A DNA stretch of 64,000 nt from Mycobacterium sp. ST-F2 (GTDB taxonomy: Bacteria > Actinomycetota > Actinomycetes > Mycobacteriales > Mycobacteriaceae): NCBI RefSeq assembly GCF_001905655.1, contig NZ_JMHT01000013.1:1-64000 (forward strand), read 5' to 3'. The notes beneath the pieces were generated by a model that made no database searches, was not told the DNA's origin, and worked only from the letters and a program-made list of their open reading frames with translations. Positions 8,042 to 16,327 of the stretch are shown here, piece after piece (position 1 is the stretch's first letter; every line of letters starts with the position of its first letter). Position numbers and translations under genes: made by a program.

Positions 8042-9696
8042 TCGCTCTTCGTCGTGCCCTACCGGCGCTGTACGCGCTGGGGCTGACGCTCGCTGTCACG
8101 GCGCCGCTGCTGGCGCCCGGTTACCTGCTTCTCCGTGACGCGGTCTCGACGCCGCGGTCCTATCTGTCCGACGCGGCCTTGGGCTTGTCCGAAGCCGCGC
8201 CCCGGGCCCTGCCGCAGGACTTCTTCCTCGCGGTGTTCTCCCCCGTTGTTGACGGCGGGGTACTGGTAAAAGCGCTGACGATCCTCGGGCTGTGGTTCGC
8301 CGGCTGGGGTGCGGCGCGGCTGGCGGCGTCGGTCCTCGATGCCGGTCTCGGCGGCCAGCTGGTGGCCGTCACGATCGCGGTGTGGAACCCCTATGTCGCC
8401 GAGCGGCTGCTGCAGGGGCACTGGAGCCTGCTGGTCGGCTACGGCTGCCTGCCCTGGGTCGCCCTCTCGAGCGATTTGTGCACGATCTTCCGCGGTGAGC
8501 GCGGAAAATCGTGCACAAATCTCATCTTCTGGGTGGCCCTGGCCGGGCTGACGCCGACGGGACTGCTGCTGGCGTTGGTCGTGGCGCTGGTGTGTTCGCG
8601 GACGTGGCGCGGCGTGTGGGTGGCGCTGGTGGCATCGGTCGGCGCCGCGCTGCCCTGGCTGGTGGCGACGGTCGTGGCACGCTCCGTGTTGCCGCTGTCC
8701 AGTGCCGGGGTGCCGGCGTTCGCGGCGCGGGCAGAGCCGGGACTCGGGACGCTGGGCAGCCTGGCCGGGCTCGGTGGTATCTGGAACGCGTCCGCGGTGC
8801 CGGTGTCCCGGACGACGTGGTTCGCCGTGGCCGGGACGGTCGCACTGCTGGCCGTGGTGGCTGTCGGTGCGCGCCGCGCCTGGTCTGTGGCGGCGGCCCG
8901 GCCGCTGCTGGTGCTCGCCGTCATCGCGGTGGTGGTACCCGCGCTGTTGGCGACAGGCGCCGGGTCGGCGTTCCTCGACTGGTTGATCCGCACCATCCCC
9001 AGCACCGGTGTCCTGCGGGACGGGCAGAAATGGGTGGCCCTGGCCATGCCCGGCTATGCCCTGGCCGGCGCCGCGGCGGTGGCGGTGCTCCGGCGGTGGC
9101 TACCAACGGCTTTCGCTGCTGCGGTCTGCTGCGTCGTGATACTCGCTGCGCTGCCTGACCTGGCATGGGGCGTCGGCGCCCAGCTACGGTCCGTGCGGTA
9201 TCCGGCGGGCTGGTATTCGGTTGCGGCGCAGATCAACTCGGACCCGAAGCCCGTCGCGGTGCTGCCGCCCGACGTCATCCGGCAGTTCCCGTGGGCCGGG
9301 CCTTCTCCCGTTCTGGACCCGCTGCCCCGCTGGGTGTCGGCCGATGTGCTGGCCACCGGGGACCTGGTGATCGGGGGGCGGACGGTGCCCGGCGAGGGTG
9401 TGCGCGCACGGAAGGTGCAGGACCTGCTGCTGCGCGGCGCCGACGTGCACCAGTTGGCCGCGGCCGGGGTCGGCTGGGTGGTGGTCGAAGGTCCGGCACC
9501 TGCGCTGTCATTGCCGATTGCCTACCGGGACAACGAGATTGCGCTGTACCGCGTGGGCGGGACGGCGCCCGCGGCGTCAGGACGCCCGCTGCTGATCGCC
9601 GCGCACCTGGTGTGGCTGGCCATGCTGATCGGCGGGTTGGCCGCGATGGGCATCGGGCGGTGGCGGGGAACGGCGCCGCTCAGACGATCCCGGTGA
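8038..9696 (+). CDS. Polytopic membrane protein, Rv0226c-like
   Basis: A conserved mycobacterial membrane protein of about 552 residues with many hydrophobic segments and a soluble C-terminal stretch; it resembles a GT-C-like topology but the activity is unknown. It belongs to the same envelope block as aftD and the LmcA-like gene. Homology begins immediately at the previous stop, but no ATG, GTG or TTG exists in frame between the upstream stop at 7948 and 8179. A CTG at 8038 overlaps the preceding TGA (CTGA) and is the best start candidate. A 49-bp palindrome at 8473-8521 is read through in frame (residues about 146-162). The 3' end overlaps the converging glycosyltransferase gene by 17 bases. 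Confidence 0.8.
   Translation: MIALRRALPALYALGLTLAVTAPLLAPGYLLLRDAVSTPRSYLSDAALGLSEAAPRALPQDFFLAVFSPVVDGGVLVKALTILGLWFAGWGAARLAASVLDAGLGGQLVAVTIAVWNPYVAERLLQGHWSLLVGYGCLPWVALSSDLCTIFRGERGKSCTNLIFWVALAGLTPTGLLLALVVALVCSRTWRGVWVALVASVGAALPWLVATVVARSVLPLSSAGVPAFAARAEPGLGTLGSLAGLGGIWNASAVPVSRTTWFAVAGTVALLAVVAVGARRAWSVAAARPLLVLAVIAVVVPALLATGAGSAFLDWLIRTIPSTGVLRDGQKWVALAMPGYALAGAAAVAVLRRWLPTAFAAAVCCVVILAALPDLAWGVGAQLRSVRYPAGWYSVAAQINSDPKPVAVLPPDVIRQFPWAGPSPVLDPLPRWVSADVLATGDLVIGGRTVPGEGVRARKVQDLLLRGADVHQLAAAGVGWVVVEGPAPALSLPIAYRDNEIALYRVGGTAPAASGRPLLIAAHLVWLAMLIGGLAAMGIGRWRGTAPLRRSR
8473..8521. repeat. 49-bp coding palindrome, copy B (inside Rv0226c-like gene)
   Basis: Second copy of the palindrome: the arms are identical to copy A except at single positions, and the centre is GTGAG. 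It is read in a different frame from copies A and C and encodes DLCTIFRGERGKSCTN in a loop between membrane segments. The third forward frame contains a TGA across the centre, so only two of the three frames are usable here, and the gene uses one of them. The left end extends as AGC GATTTG, as in copy C. Confidence 0.92.
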
Positions 9697-10867
9697 CGAA
9701 CCGCCCGTCCCGGACCGCCTCGGCGACGGTCAGCATCGCGGAAGCACTTTGCTGCCAAGAGAATTCGGCCGCCCGAAGCTGGGCCTTGGTGCCCAGCTGG
9801 TCCCGCAGGACATCGTCCGTCAGCAGGGTCTCCAGCGCGGTCACCAGACCCCGGTGATCATCGACCAGCAGGCCCGTCACGCCGTCGACGATGGAGTCGG
9901 TCAGACCGCCCGAGGACCGGTAGCCGACGGTGGGCACGCCGTGCTGCGCGGCCTCGATGACGGCCAGCGCCCAGCCTTCCTTGCGCGACGGCAGCGCGTG
10001 CACCCAAGCCTGTTGCAGCACTTCGTGTTTGATGTCCTCATCGACGTGGCCATGAAAGGTTACGACGGCACCAATTCCCAATCGCCGAGCGTGCGCGACC
10101 AACCGCTCGTCCCACCAACCGCCACCGACGACGTCGAGGCGCAGCCCGGGCACCACCGGCGCGAGCAGCGCGACCGCGTCGAGCACGTCTTCGATCTGCT
10201 TGTGCGGCACCAACCGTGACAGCACCACGATGCGCGGCGCGGCCGCCCGCGGCAGCGACAGGGACGCCGGCGGAGCGAGATCGACGCCGTTGCGCACGAC
10301 GGCGATCCGGGAGGCGTCGACGCCGAGGTCGACCAGATCCCGGGCCGACGGCAGCGACACCGTCACGTACTGGTTTTTCCGGTGCACGCGTGGCGACAGC
10401 CGTGATTCCACGAACCAACCGAACTTGCTCATCAATCGGCCAGCTACCGGCCACTGGTCGCGGTGGCAGTGGTGCACCAGCACCATGGCCCGCCGGCCGT
10501 ACGCCAGCCGGGCCAGGAACGGGATGCCGTTCTGCGCATCGATCACCACGTCCGGGCGCGTGCCGCGCAGCGGACCCAGCCCGATGCGGGCCAGCACCAT
10601 GGCCAGCCCCGCCCAGATATAGACGGAATGGCGACCGCCGCCGCGGCTGATCCGGATGCCGTCGACGACCTCGGTCCGCGCGGCCCCGCGATACCGGGCC
10701 GTCCGCAACGTGACCCGCACGCCGGCCTCCGCGAGCTGCGCGCCGATGCGCTGCAGATACGTCTCACTGCCGCCGCCCTGCGGGTGGCCGGTGTCGCGCC
10801 AGCAGAGCAGCAGCACCGACCGGATCTCGTCAGGAGATCCAGCAGGCAGCTGGGGGTGGTCTGGCAT
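9680..10867 (-). CDS. GT4-type glycosyltransferase (Rv0225-like)
   Basis: A 395-residue GT-B fold glycosyltransferase. The N-terminal half begins VLLLCWRDTGHPQGGGSE, typical of the acceptor-side Rossmann domain with its glycine-rich loop, and the C-terminal half carries the EX7E nucleotide-sugar motif (EGWALAVIE, near residue 300). The substrate is not known; the position among arabinan and lipomannan genes suggests an envelope glycolipid. The start ATG at 10867 was chosen because the conserved domain begins about 15 residues later. Its 3' end overlaps the converging membrane protein gene by 17 bases. Confidence 0.85.
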   Translation of the reverse strand: MPDHPQLPAGSPDEIRSVLLLCWRDTGHPQGGGSETYLQRIGAQLAEAGVRVTLRTARYRGAARTEVVDGIRISRGGGRHSVYIWAGLAMVLARIGLGPLRGTRPDVVIDAQNGIPFLARLAYGRRAMVLVHHCHRDQWPVAGRLMSKFGWFVESRLSPRVHRKNQYVTVSLPSARDLVDLGVDASRIAVVRNGVDLAPPASLSLPRAAAPRIVVLSRLVPHKQIEDVLDAVALLAPVVPGLRLDVVGGGWWDERLVAHARRLGIGAVVTFHGHVDEDIKHEVLQQAWVHALPSRKEGWALAVIEAAQHGVPTVGYRSSGGLTDSIVDGVTGLLVDDHRGLVTALETLLTDDVLRDQLGTKAQLRAAEFSWQQSASAMLTVAEAVRDGRFVTGIV

Positions 10868-10900
10868 CGAATGAAGGGTACCGGTCAGTAGGGTTGCGGA

Positions 10901-11683
10901 GTGAATCGCTGGGCAGCCAAACGACTGGTCATCACGCGGGAGCGGGCCACCCTCGCCCGCTCGATCCGACTGCTCGGCGAGTTCCGTTTCGAGCAGACCG
11001 ACCCGGCCCGCTTCTACGGCGCGCTCGCCCGAGACACCGTCGCGCTCGTGGACGGTCTGTGGCGCGACCTGAACGGCACCGCACCCGCCGGCACGACGGT
11101 GCTCGACGTCGGCGGCGGCCCCGGCTACTTCGCCACCGAGTTCTCCGGCGCCGGGATGACGTACGTCGGTGTCGAGCCCGACCCGCGCGAGATGCATGCC
11201 GGCCCGGCCAGCCAACCCGATGGCGCGGGCGTCTTCGTCCGCGCCTCGGGCATGGCACTGCCGTTCGCCGACGACAGCGTCGACGTCTGTTTGTCGTCGA
11301 ACGTCGCCGAACACGTCCGCGAGCCATGGCTGATGGGCCGGGAGATGCTGCGGGTCACCCGGCCGGGCGGGCTGGTGATCCTGTCCTACACGGTGTGGCT
11401 CGGTCCGTTCGGCGGCCACGAGATGGGGCTGACGCACTACCTCGGCGGCAGGCGCGCCGCCGAGATGTACACCCGCAAACACGGCCACCGACCGAAGAAC
11501 GACTACGGATCGTCGTTGTTCGCGGTCTCTGCCGCAGCTGGACTGGAGTGGGCCCGCAGCACCGGGGACCTGGTCGCCGCATTCCCCCGCTACCACCCGC
11601 GATGGGCCTGGCGTGCGACTTCTGTACCGGTGTTACAGGAGTTCTTGACGAGCAACCTGGTGTTGGTGCTCCAGCCCAGCTGA
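10901..11683 (+). CDS. Class I SAM-dependent methyltransferase (Rv0224c-like)
   Basis: A 260-residue methyltransferase with motif I VLDVGGGPGYF at residues 68-78, an acidic residue at the end of strand 2 (GVEPD) and a methyltransferase-11 type core (LSSNVAEHV). Rv0224c has been discussed in relation to envelope lipids, but its substrate is not established and none can be read from the sequence. The GTG start at 10901 lies 6 bases after a TAGGGT -10-like element (10889-10894), consistent with leaderless transcription. It is divergent from the glycosyltransferase gene and lies upstream of the aldehyde dehydrogenase, from which it is separated by a KstR-like site. Confidence 0.85.
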   Translation: MNRWAAKRLVITRERATLARSIRLLGEFRFEQTDPARFYGALARDTVALVDGLWRDLNGTAPAGTTVLDVGGGPGYFATEFSGAGMTYVGVEPDPREMHAGPASQPDGAGVFVRASGMALPFADDSVDVCLSSNVAEHVREPWLMGREMLRVTRPGGLVILSYTVWLGPFGGHEMGLTHYLGGRRAAEMYTRKHGHRPKNDYGSSLFAVSAAAGLEWARSTGDLVAAFPRYHPRWAWRATSVPVLQEFLTSNLVLVLQPS

Positions 11684-11693
11684 GCGACCTAAT

Positions 11694-11707
11694 TGGAACA
11701 TGTTCTC
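11694..11707. promoter_or_regulatory. KstR-like operator upstream of the aldehyde dehydrogenase
   Basis: TGGAACATGTTCTC matches the KstR consensus TnnAACnnGTTnnA at every fixed position except the last. It lies about 20 bases upstream of the TAGTGT -10 element of the aldehyde dehydrogenase gene, where a bound repressor would block RNA polymerase. Rv0223c, the M. tuberculosis counterpart, is remembered as a KstR-regulon member. Confidence 0.6.
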
Positions 11708-11725
11708 GTTTCGGCGAAAACTGGG

Positions 11726-11731
11726 TAGTGT
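11726..11731 (+). promoter_or_regulatory. -10 element of a leaderless aldehyde dehydrogenase transcript
   Basis: TAGTGT followed by 7 bases and then the ATG at 11739. There is no ribosome-binding site, and the spacing places the expected transcription start on the start codon. Confidence 0.5.
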
Positions 11732-11738
11732 GACGCCC

Positions 11739-13211
11739 ATGACACAAAGCACGGCTTTCAAAACCGAGTGGGACCAGCTCTTCATCGGCGGTCAGTGGAC
11801 CGCACCCTCGACGTCGGACGTCATCGAGGTGCATTCCCCGGCCACCGGCGAGCTCGTCGGCAAGGTGCCGCTGGCCGCCAAGGCTGACGTGGACGCCGCA
11901 TGCGCCGCCGCCCGCAAGGCGTTCGATGAGGGCCCGTGGCCCAAGATGACGCCGGCCGAGCGTGCCGCCGTGATCGCCGAGGCGTCGCGCCTCATGACCG
12001 AGCGCGCCGACGAGATCAAGTTCCTGCTCTCCGCCGAGACCGGCCAGCCGCCGAGCATCGTCGACATGATGCAGTACGGCGCCGCGATGTCGTCGTTCAA
12101 CTACTACGCCGGCGCCGCGGACAAGTTCCAGTGGAGCGACATCCGGGACGGCATCTACGGCCAGACGCTGGTGACCCGCGAACCCATCGGCGTCGTCGCC
12201 GCCGTCGCCGCGTGGAACGTGCCGTTCTTCCTGGCCGCCAACAAGCTGGGCCCGGCACTGCTGGCCGGCTGCACCGTCGTGCTCAAGCCCGCCGCCGAGA
12301 CGCCGCTGTCGGTGTTCGCCATGGCCCAGGCCTTCGCCGAGGCCGGCCTGCCCGAGGGCGTGCTGTCGATCGTGCCGGGTGGCCCCGACACCGGCCGCGC
12401 CCTGACCGCGAACCCGGAGATCGACAAGTTCACCTTCACCGGTAGCTCGGCCGTCGGCAAGGAGATCGGCAAGGTCGCCGCCGAGCGGCTCAAGCCCTGC
12501 ACGCTGGAACTCGGCGGCAAGTCCGCGGCCATCATCCTCGAGGACGCCGACCTGGATTCCACCCTCCCGATGCTGCTGTTCTCGGGCCTGATGAACACCG
12601 GCCAGGCCTGCGTCGGCCAGACCCGCATCCTGGCGCCGCGATCGCGGTACGAAGAGGTCGTCGAGAAGGTCGCCGCAGGCGCAGCCGCCATGCAGGTCGG
12701 CCTGCCCGACAACCCGGCGGCCATGATCGGCCCGCTGATCAGCGAGAAGCAGCGCGAGCGCGTCGAGGGCTACATCAAGAAGGGCGTCGAAGAAGGTGCC
12801 CGCATCGCCACCGGCGGCGGCCGCCCCGAGGGTCTGGACTCCGGCTGGTTCGTGCAGCCGACGGTCTTCGCGGACGTCGACAACTCGATGACCATCGCCC
12901 AGGAAGAGATCTTCGGACCCGTGCTGGCGATCATCCCCTTCGACACCGAAGAGGACGCCATCCGGATCGCCAACGACTCGGACTACGGGCTGGCCGGCAG
13001 CGTCTACACCACCGACGTGCCCAAGGCCATGAAGATCGCCGCGCAGATCCGGACCGGCACGTACGCCGTCAACATGTACGCGTTCGATCCGGGCGCTCCG
13101 TTCGGCGGCTACAAGAACTCGGGCATCGGCCGCGAGAACGGCCCCGAGGGCATCGAGGCCTACTGCCAGGCCAAGAGCGTCCTGATGCCGTTCGGCTACA
13201 CCCCGGAGTAA
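11739..13211 (+). CDS. NAD(P)-dependent aldehyde dehydrogenase (Rv0223c-like)
   Basis: A 490-residue aldehyde dehydrogenase that oxidises an aldehyde to the acid. Catalytic residues are visible: Asn160 (AAWNVPFF), Glu257 (LELGGKS) and the nucleophile Cys291 (NTGQACVGQTR); the coenzyme motif FTGSSAVG is at residues 233-240. Length equals that of the family. The KstR-like box upstream suggests expression with cholesterol or lipid catabolism. The ATG at 11739 is preferred over upstream in-frame starts because of the -10 element 7 bases before it and the usual family N-terminus. A hairpin terminator follows at 13232. Confidence 0.92.
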   Translation: MTQSTAFKTEWDQLFIGGQWTAPSTSDVIEVHSPATGELVGKVPLAAKADVDAACAAARKAFDEGPWPKMTPAERAAVIAEASRLMTERADEIKFLLSAETGQPPSIVDMMQYGAAMSSFNYYAGAADKFQWSDIRDGIYGQTLVTREPIGVVAAVAAWNVPFFLAANKLGPALLAGCTVVLKPAAETPLSVFAMAQAFAEAGLPEGVLSIVPGGPDTGRALTANPEIDKFTFTGSSAVGKEIGKVAAERLKPCTLELGGKSAAIILEDADLDSTLPMLLFSGLMNTGQACVGQTRILAPRSRYEEVVEKVAAGAAAMQVGLPDNPAAMIGPLISEKQRERVEGYIKKGVEEGARIATGGGRPEGLDSGWFVQPTVFADVDNSMTIAQEEIFGPVLAIIPFDTEEDAIRIANDSDYGLAGSVYTTDVPKAMKIAAQIRTGTYAVNMYAFDPGAPFGGYKNSGIGRENGPEGIEAYCQAKSVLMPFGYTPE

Positions 13212-13231
13212 TGGAGTAATACCGCCTTCGT

Positions 13232-13296
13232 CCGAATGGCCATCCGCCTTGTCCTTCGCCCCTCGGGGGACTCGGCCGGGTGGCCATTCGGCTTTT
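13232..13296 (+). terminator. Hairpin terminator after aldehyde dehydrogenase
   Basis: CCGAATGGCCA (13232-13242) pairs with TGGCCATTCGG (13281-13291), enclosing a GC-rich inner region, followed by CTTTTC. It begins 20 bases after the stop codon. Confidence 0.7.
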
Positions 13297-13388
13297 CAGC
13301 ACCGGTTTTTTATCCCAGGCGACCCCCAGCAATCGCTGATAGCGTCGCGACCGTCTGAAGGTCCGGCAAACAATCTGGGAGGAAACGT

Positions 13389-13610
13389 ATGGCTGTCTCT
13401 GTGGATCTCGAGAAGTCGCTCGACAAGGCATACGAGGACAAGTCCCTCAAGGACATCCTCGACGCATCGCCCGCCGCGCTGGCCGGGGTCAGTGACTCCG
13501 ACGCCGAGCACCTCGCCGCGGCATTCAACATCAAGACCGTGCGCCAGCTCGGCTCCAACAAGTACTTCGCCGTCGCTGCCGCGCTCGTCGCGCTGGAGAA
13601 CGCCGGCTAG
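13389..13610 (+). CDS. Small helical protein, helix-hairpin-helix-like
   Basis: A 73-residue acidic protein preceded by a good ribosome-binding site (GGGAGGAAACGT before ATG). The segment DASPAALAGVSDSDAEHL followed by a second helical half ending in VAAALVALENAG resembles a single helix-hairpin-helix or SAM-like module, which could bind DNA or protein; this is inference from pattern alone. It is flanked by a terminator on each side (13232-13296 and 13642-13684), so it is probably a free-standing monocistronic transcript. No specific family is recognised. Confidence 0.75.
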   Translation: MAVSVDLEKSLDKAYEDKSLKDILDASPAALAGVSDSDAEHLAAAFNIKTVRQLGSNKYFAVAAALVALENAG

Positions 13611-13641
13611 TTTTTCTGCGCGGGTTCTCACCGCGAGCAGT

Positions 13642-13684
13642 CGCAAAACTGTCCCTTTTTCCTTGGAAGAGGGACAGTTTTGCG
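13642..13684 (+). terminator. Strong hairpin terminator after the small protein gene
   Basis: CGCAAAACTGTCCC (13642-13655) and GGGACAGTTTTGCG (13671-13684) form a perfect 14-bp stem with a 15-base loop, followed by TTT. It starts 31 bases after the stop codon. Confidence 0.8.
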
Positions 13685-14029
13685 TTTCCCGCAAGTGGGC
13701 GGCGCCCCGGTTCGTCACTGGTGTGGACGCTCACCGGCCCAGGCTGAGCGCTGTCCTCAGCGTCGGCTCGGCTTGGGTATCGGATGCCAGCGGAAAAGTG
13801 CGTGGATGCAATCGGGGTTGGGATCTGCCGGTGGTTTTGCACTCAGGGACCGCTGCAGCCCGCGAAAGGTCCCTGTGTTCAATCGCGGCAGCTACGGGCG
13901 CAGGGCCGTTGACGCTATGTACTTCCCCGGCAGTTTTCGCGCAGACGCTCGCCGCGAATGTGCAATCCGGCAGTCCCGCGGGCCGGATCCACGATCTGAG
14001 CGCACATTCGCGAGCCTGAACACCCGACC
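13685..14029. other. Gene-free interval between terminator and crotonase gene
   Basis: No reading frame here has a ribosome-binding site, a -10 element or recognisable protein features. The only structure is the imperfect palindrome at 13948-14014. The crotonase gene on the minus strand ends at 14030. Confidence 0.6.
13948..14014. repeat. Intergenic palindromic repeat family 2, copy 1
   Basis: Imperfect inverted repeat: CTCGCCGCGAATGTGC at the left end pairs with GCACATTCGCGAG at the right end, and ATCCGG pairs with CCGGAT inside. The right half (ATCCACGATCTGAGCGCACA then TTCGCG) is nearly repeated at 46190-46216, near pckA. This looks like a REP-type intergenic repeat. Confidence 0.6.
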
Positions 14030-14827
14030 TCATGCCCCCTGAAACTGGGCAGCACGGCGTTCGACGAACGACTGCACGCCCTCGGCGGCGTCCTGGGTGG
14101 TGAACAACCGGGCCACCTCGGGTTGCAGCCTCTCGAACGCCGCGGCTTCGCCCCCACTGCGGGCCAGTTGCGCCGACGCCAAGGTGGCCTGGACACCGAG
14201 CGGGGCGGCGCGGTCGGCGATGGTGTGCGCGATCTCGAGCGCGCGACGGCGGGCATCCGCGGCGCTACCCGCGACCTCTTGCACCAGGCCGATGCGGTGC
14301 GCCTCGGCCGCGTCGAACTCGTCGCCGGTGAGTAGCCAGCGCATGGCGTTGCCCCAACCCGCGTCGCGCGGCAACCGCACGCTGGCACCGCCGAACGGGT
14401 AGATGCCGCGCAGCACCTCGATCTGGGCGAAGCGGGCGTCCGCGGCAGCCACCCGGATGTCGGCCGCGAGCAGCAGTTCGATGCCCAGCGTCAGACACCG
14501 GCCCTGAACCGCCGCGACGACGGGCTTGGTCCACGGCCCGTCGAGCCGCCAGGGATCGCGGCCGTCGGCGGGGAACGGACTCTCCCCGGCGGCGATGGCC
14601 GGGGCGACGTCGACCAGGTCCAGACCCGCGGTGAAGTGGTCGCCGTGGGCGATGAGCACGCCGGCGCGCAGGGTGTCGTCGCGCTCGAGCAGGCCATAGG
14701 CGCGGGAGAGGTCGGCCAGCATCGCGCGGTCGAACGCGTTGCGCTTCTCGGGCCGGCCCAGGCCCATCACCAGAACATGCCCGTCACGTTCGAGGGTGAC
14801 GGTCTGCAGATGAAGTTCGGTCGTCAT
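14030..14827 (-). CDS. Enoyl-CoA hydratase/isomerase family protein (crotonase)
   Basis: A 265-residue crotonase-fold protein. The oxyanion-hole region is visible in HFTAGLDL (residues about 64-71) and in the glycine-rich GRCLTLGIELLLAADI segment; Glu in FAQIEVLRGIYP occupies the position of one crotonase catalytic acid. The exact reaction (hydratase, isomerase or other) cannot be read from the sequence, and it is distinct from the echA1 orthologue at 19561. A candidate operator palindrome sits 24 bases upstream of its start. It is divergent from the small ORF/TetR pair, a typical arrangement for a local repressor controlling its neighbour. Confidence 0.88.
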   Translation of the reverse strand: MTTELHLQTVTLERDGHVLVMGLGRPEKRNAFDRAMLADLSRAYGLLERDDTLRAGVLIAHGDHFTAGLDLVDVAPAIAAGESPFPADGRDPWRLDGPWTKPVVAAVQGRCLTLGIELLLAADIRVAAADARFAQIEVLRGIYPFGGASVRLPRDAGWGNAMRWLLTGDEFDAAEAHRIGLVQEVAGSAADARRRALEIAHTIADRAAPLGVQATLASAQLARSGGEAAAFERLQPEVARLFTTQDAAEGVQSFVERRAAQFQGA

Positions 14828-14850
14828 GCCTGAAGTGAACTCCTGATCAC

Positions 14851-14876
14851 AAAATTATGCAAGACACCATAGTTTT
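14851..14876. promoter_or_regulatory. Candidate operator between crotonase and TetR genes
   Basis: AAAATTATG and CATAGTTTT form 9-base arms around 8 bases, with one mismatched pair. The AT-rich palindrome lies in the 163-base divergent region. It is a plausible site for the TetR regulator encoded at 15122, which is inference. Confidence 0.35.
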
Positions 14877-14990
14877 GAGCTCCTACCCATCGCGAGATGC
14901 CGAAAACCTCGTCCATGTGTGACGCGGAATACATTCTTTGGCCCAATGTGTTAGTCGTTTTATGCTCAGTCCCATACCAAGGAGGGCGCC

Positions 14991-15125
14991 ATGTGGGTGG
15001 TCGAAGTCAACGTGAAAGGCCATCGCTTCACGCACACCGTCCTGGGCGCCAACGAGCGGCTGCGTGAAGCAGCGCGTGGTGTGCAGGACCGGATGACGCA
15101 GCTTCGGAACCGGGTCGCGCATTGA
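14991..15125 (+). CDS. 44-residue small protein coupled to TetR regulator
   Basis: This short frame (MWVVEVNVKGHRFTHTVLG start) has a strong ribosome-binding site, AAGGAGGG, 5 bases before ATG. Its TGA overlaps the TTG start of the TetR gene (TTGA), which implies translational coupling. The predicted product is basic, with a beta-strand-like N-terminus and an amphipathic helical C-terminus; no family is recognised. It could be a functional small protein or a leader that sets regulator translation. Confidence 0.6.
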   Translation: MWVVEVNVKGHRFTHTVLGANERLREAARGVQDRMTQLRNRVAH

Positions 15126-15757
15126 CCGCAGCAGGGCCCGCCCCCAAGACGGTCAACAAGCGCGGCGCCACCCGGGAACGGATGGTGCGCAGTGCCGCCG
15201 CCGTGCTACGTGAGCGCGGCGCCGCCGGACTGACCATCGACGAGGTGCTGATTCGCAGCGGGGCTCCGCGCGGATCGGTCTACCACCACTTTCCCGAGGG
15301 CCGCAGCCAGCTGCTGATCGAAGCGCTGCAGTTCGCCGGCGACGCGATCGCCGCCCACATCGATGGCTCCGCCGCGTACGGCGGCATCGCACTCGTGCGC
15401 GGATTCGTCACGTTCTGGGACCAGATTCTGGCCGACAGCGACTTCACCGCCGGCTGCCCTGTGGTCGCCGCCGCAGTCGGGTCGGGCGACGAAGCACCAA
15501 CCCTCACTCCCATCGCCGCCGAGATCTTCGGCCGCTGGCGTACCGCCCTCGGGCACGCCTTCACCGCCGAAGGATTCAGCGACGCCGACGCGTCAGCCCT
15601 GGCAGTCACCTGCCTGGCCGCACTGGAAGGCGCGGTGGTGCTGAGCCGCTCGTCGCAAAGCGTCGAGCCGTTGCACGACGTCGCCACCCAGCTCGAATTC
15701 CTCATCAAGGCAAAGGCTTTCGTCAAGAGCAACGGCCTGCCGACTGCCGGCAACTAG
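15122..15757 (+). CDS. TetR family transcriptional regulator
   Basis: A 211-residue regulator with the TetR N-terminal helix-turn-helix: LTIDEVLIRSGAPRGSVYHH at residues about 38-57, followed by a ligand-binding alpha-helical domain of normal length. The TTG start at 15122 overlaps the stop of the small ORF by four bases. It is divergent from the crotonase gene, which is its most likely target, and its 3' end overlaps the converging reductase gene by four bases (CTAG). The effector is unknown; acyl-CoA esters are common for TetR proteins next to crotonases. Confidence 0.88.
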   Translation: MTAAGPAPKTVNKRGATRERMVRSAAAVLRERGAAGLTIDEVLIRSGAPRGSVYHHFPEGRSQLLIEALQFAGDAIAAHIDGSAAYGGIALVRGFVTFWDQILADSDFTAGCPVVAAAVGSGDEAPTLTPIAAEIFGRWRTALGHAFTAEGFSDADASALAVTCLAALEGAVVLSRSSQSVEPLHDVATQLEFLIKAKAFVKSNGLPTAGN

Positions 15758-16281
15758 CCCTCGGCGCGAGCCCAGCGCGCACACACGAAGTCCCCGTTGA
15801 CCGCGGACTCCAGGAGCTTCCACTCCGAGCGCACCGGAAGCACGGGCGCGCCCTCGCCCAACGAGCACGGCGCGTAGGACACCACGAGTTCGTCGACCAG
15901 ACCGGCCGTCACGAACTGTGCCGCGACGTCCCCGCCCCCGACGACCCAGACGTCACGCCCGCCCGCAGCCTCGACCAACGTCGGATGCAATTGCGTGACA
16001 TCACCACTGACCGCATGCACGGGATGGCCGTCGACGACGACGTCCGAGCGGGACGTGAGCACCCACGTCGGTTGCGGGTACGGCCAGTCGCCCGGCTCAT
16101 GTTCGACGACCCAGCGGTACGTCGTCGACCCCATGACCAGGGCACCCACCGACTTCTCGAAGGCTTTGTAGCCGAACGGCCCGTCGACGTCGATGTCGCG
16201 CGTGAGCAGCCAGTCGAGGCTGCCTGCGGAATCGACGATGAAGCCGTCCAGGCTCGACGCGGTGAAGTAGATGGTCGCCAT
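15754..16281 (-). CDS. Dihydrofolate reductase / RibD C-terminal domain family protein
   Basis: A 175-residue protein with the RibD-C/DHFR-like fold: N-terminal strand MATIYFTASSLDGFI, the segment ALVMGSTTYRWV that contacts NADPH in the family, and the glycine-rich DVWVVGGGDVAAQF near residue 118. Relatives include YyaP/YwjB-type putative reductases of unknown substrate, and it is not the housekeeping folate enzyme by sequence. The ATG at 16281 starts directly at the first beta strand. It is divergent from the acyl-CoA dehydrogenase gene. Confidence 0.82.
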   Translation of the reverse strand: MATIYFTASSLDGFIVDSAGSLDWLLTRDIDVDGPFGYKAFEKSVGALVMGSTTYRWVVEHEPGDWPYPQPTWVLTSRSDVVVDGHPVHAVSGDVTQLHPTLVEAAGGRDVWVVGGGDVAAQFVTAGLVDELVVSYAPCSLGEGAPVLPVRSEWKLLESAVNGDFVCARWARAEG

Positions 16282-16327
16282 CGCACCGAGTATGCCGCGA
16301 CCCACCGACAATCCGATGCGCCGCGAT

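Noticed and set aside
13249..14042. Short open frames between the aldehyde dehydrogenase and crotonase genes
   Set aside because: Only the 73-residue frame at 13389 has a ribosome-binding site; the rest run across terminator hairpins.
14730..14745. AACGCGTT, a KstR-like half pattern
   Set aside because: It lies within the crotonase coding region and lacks the outer T and A of the consensus.
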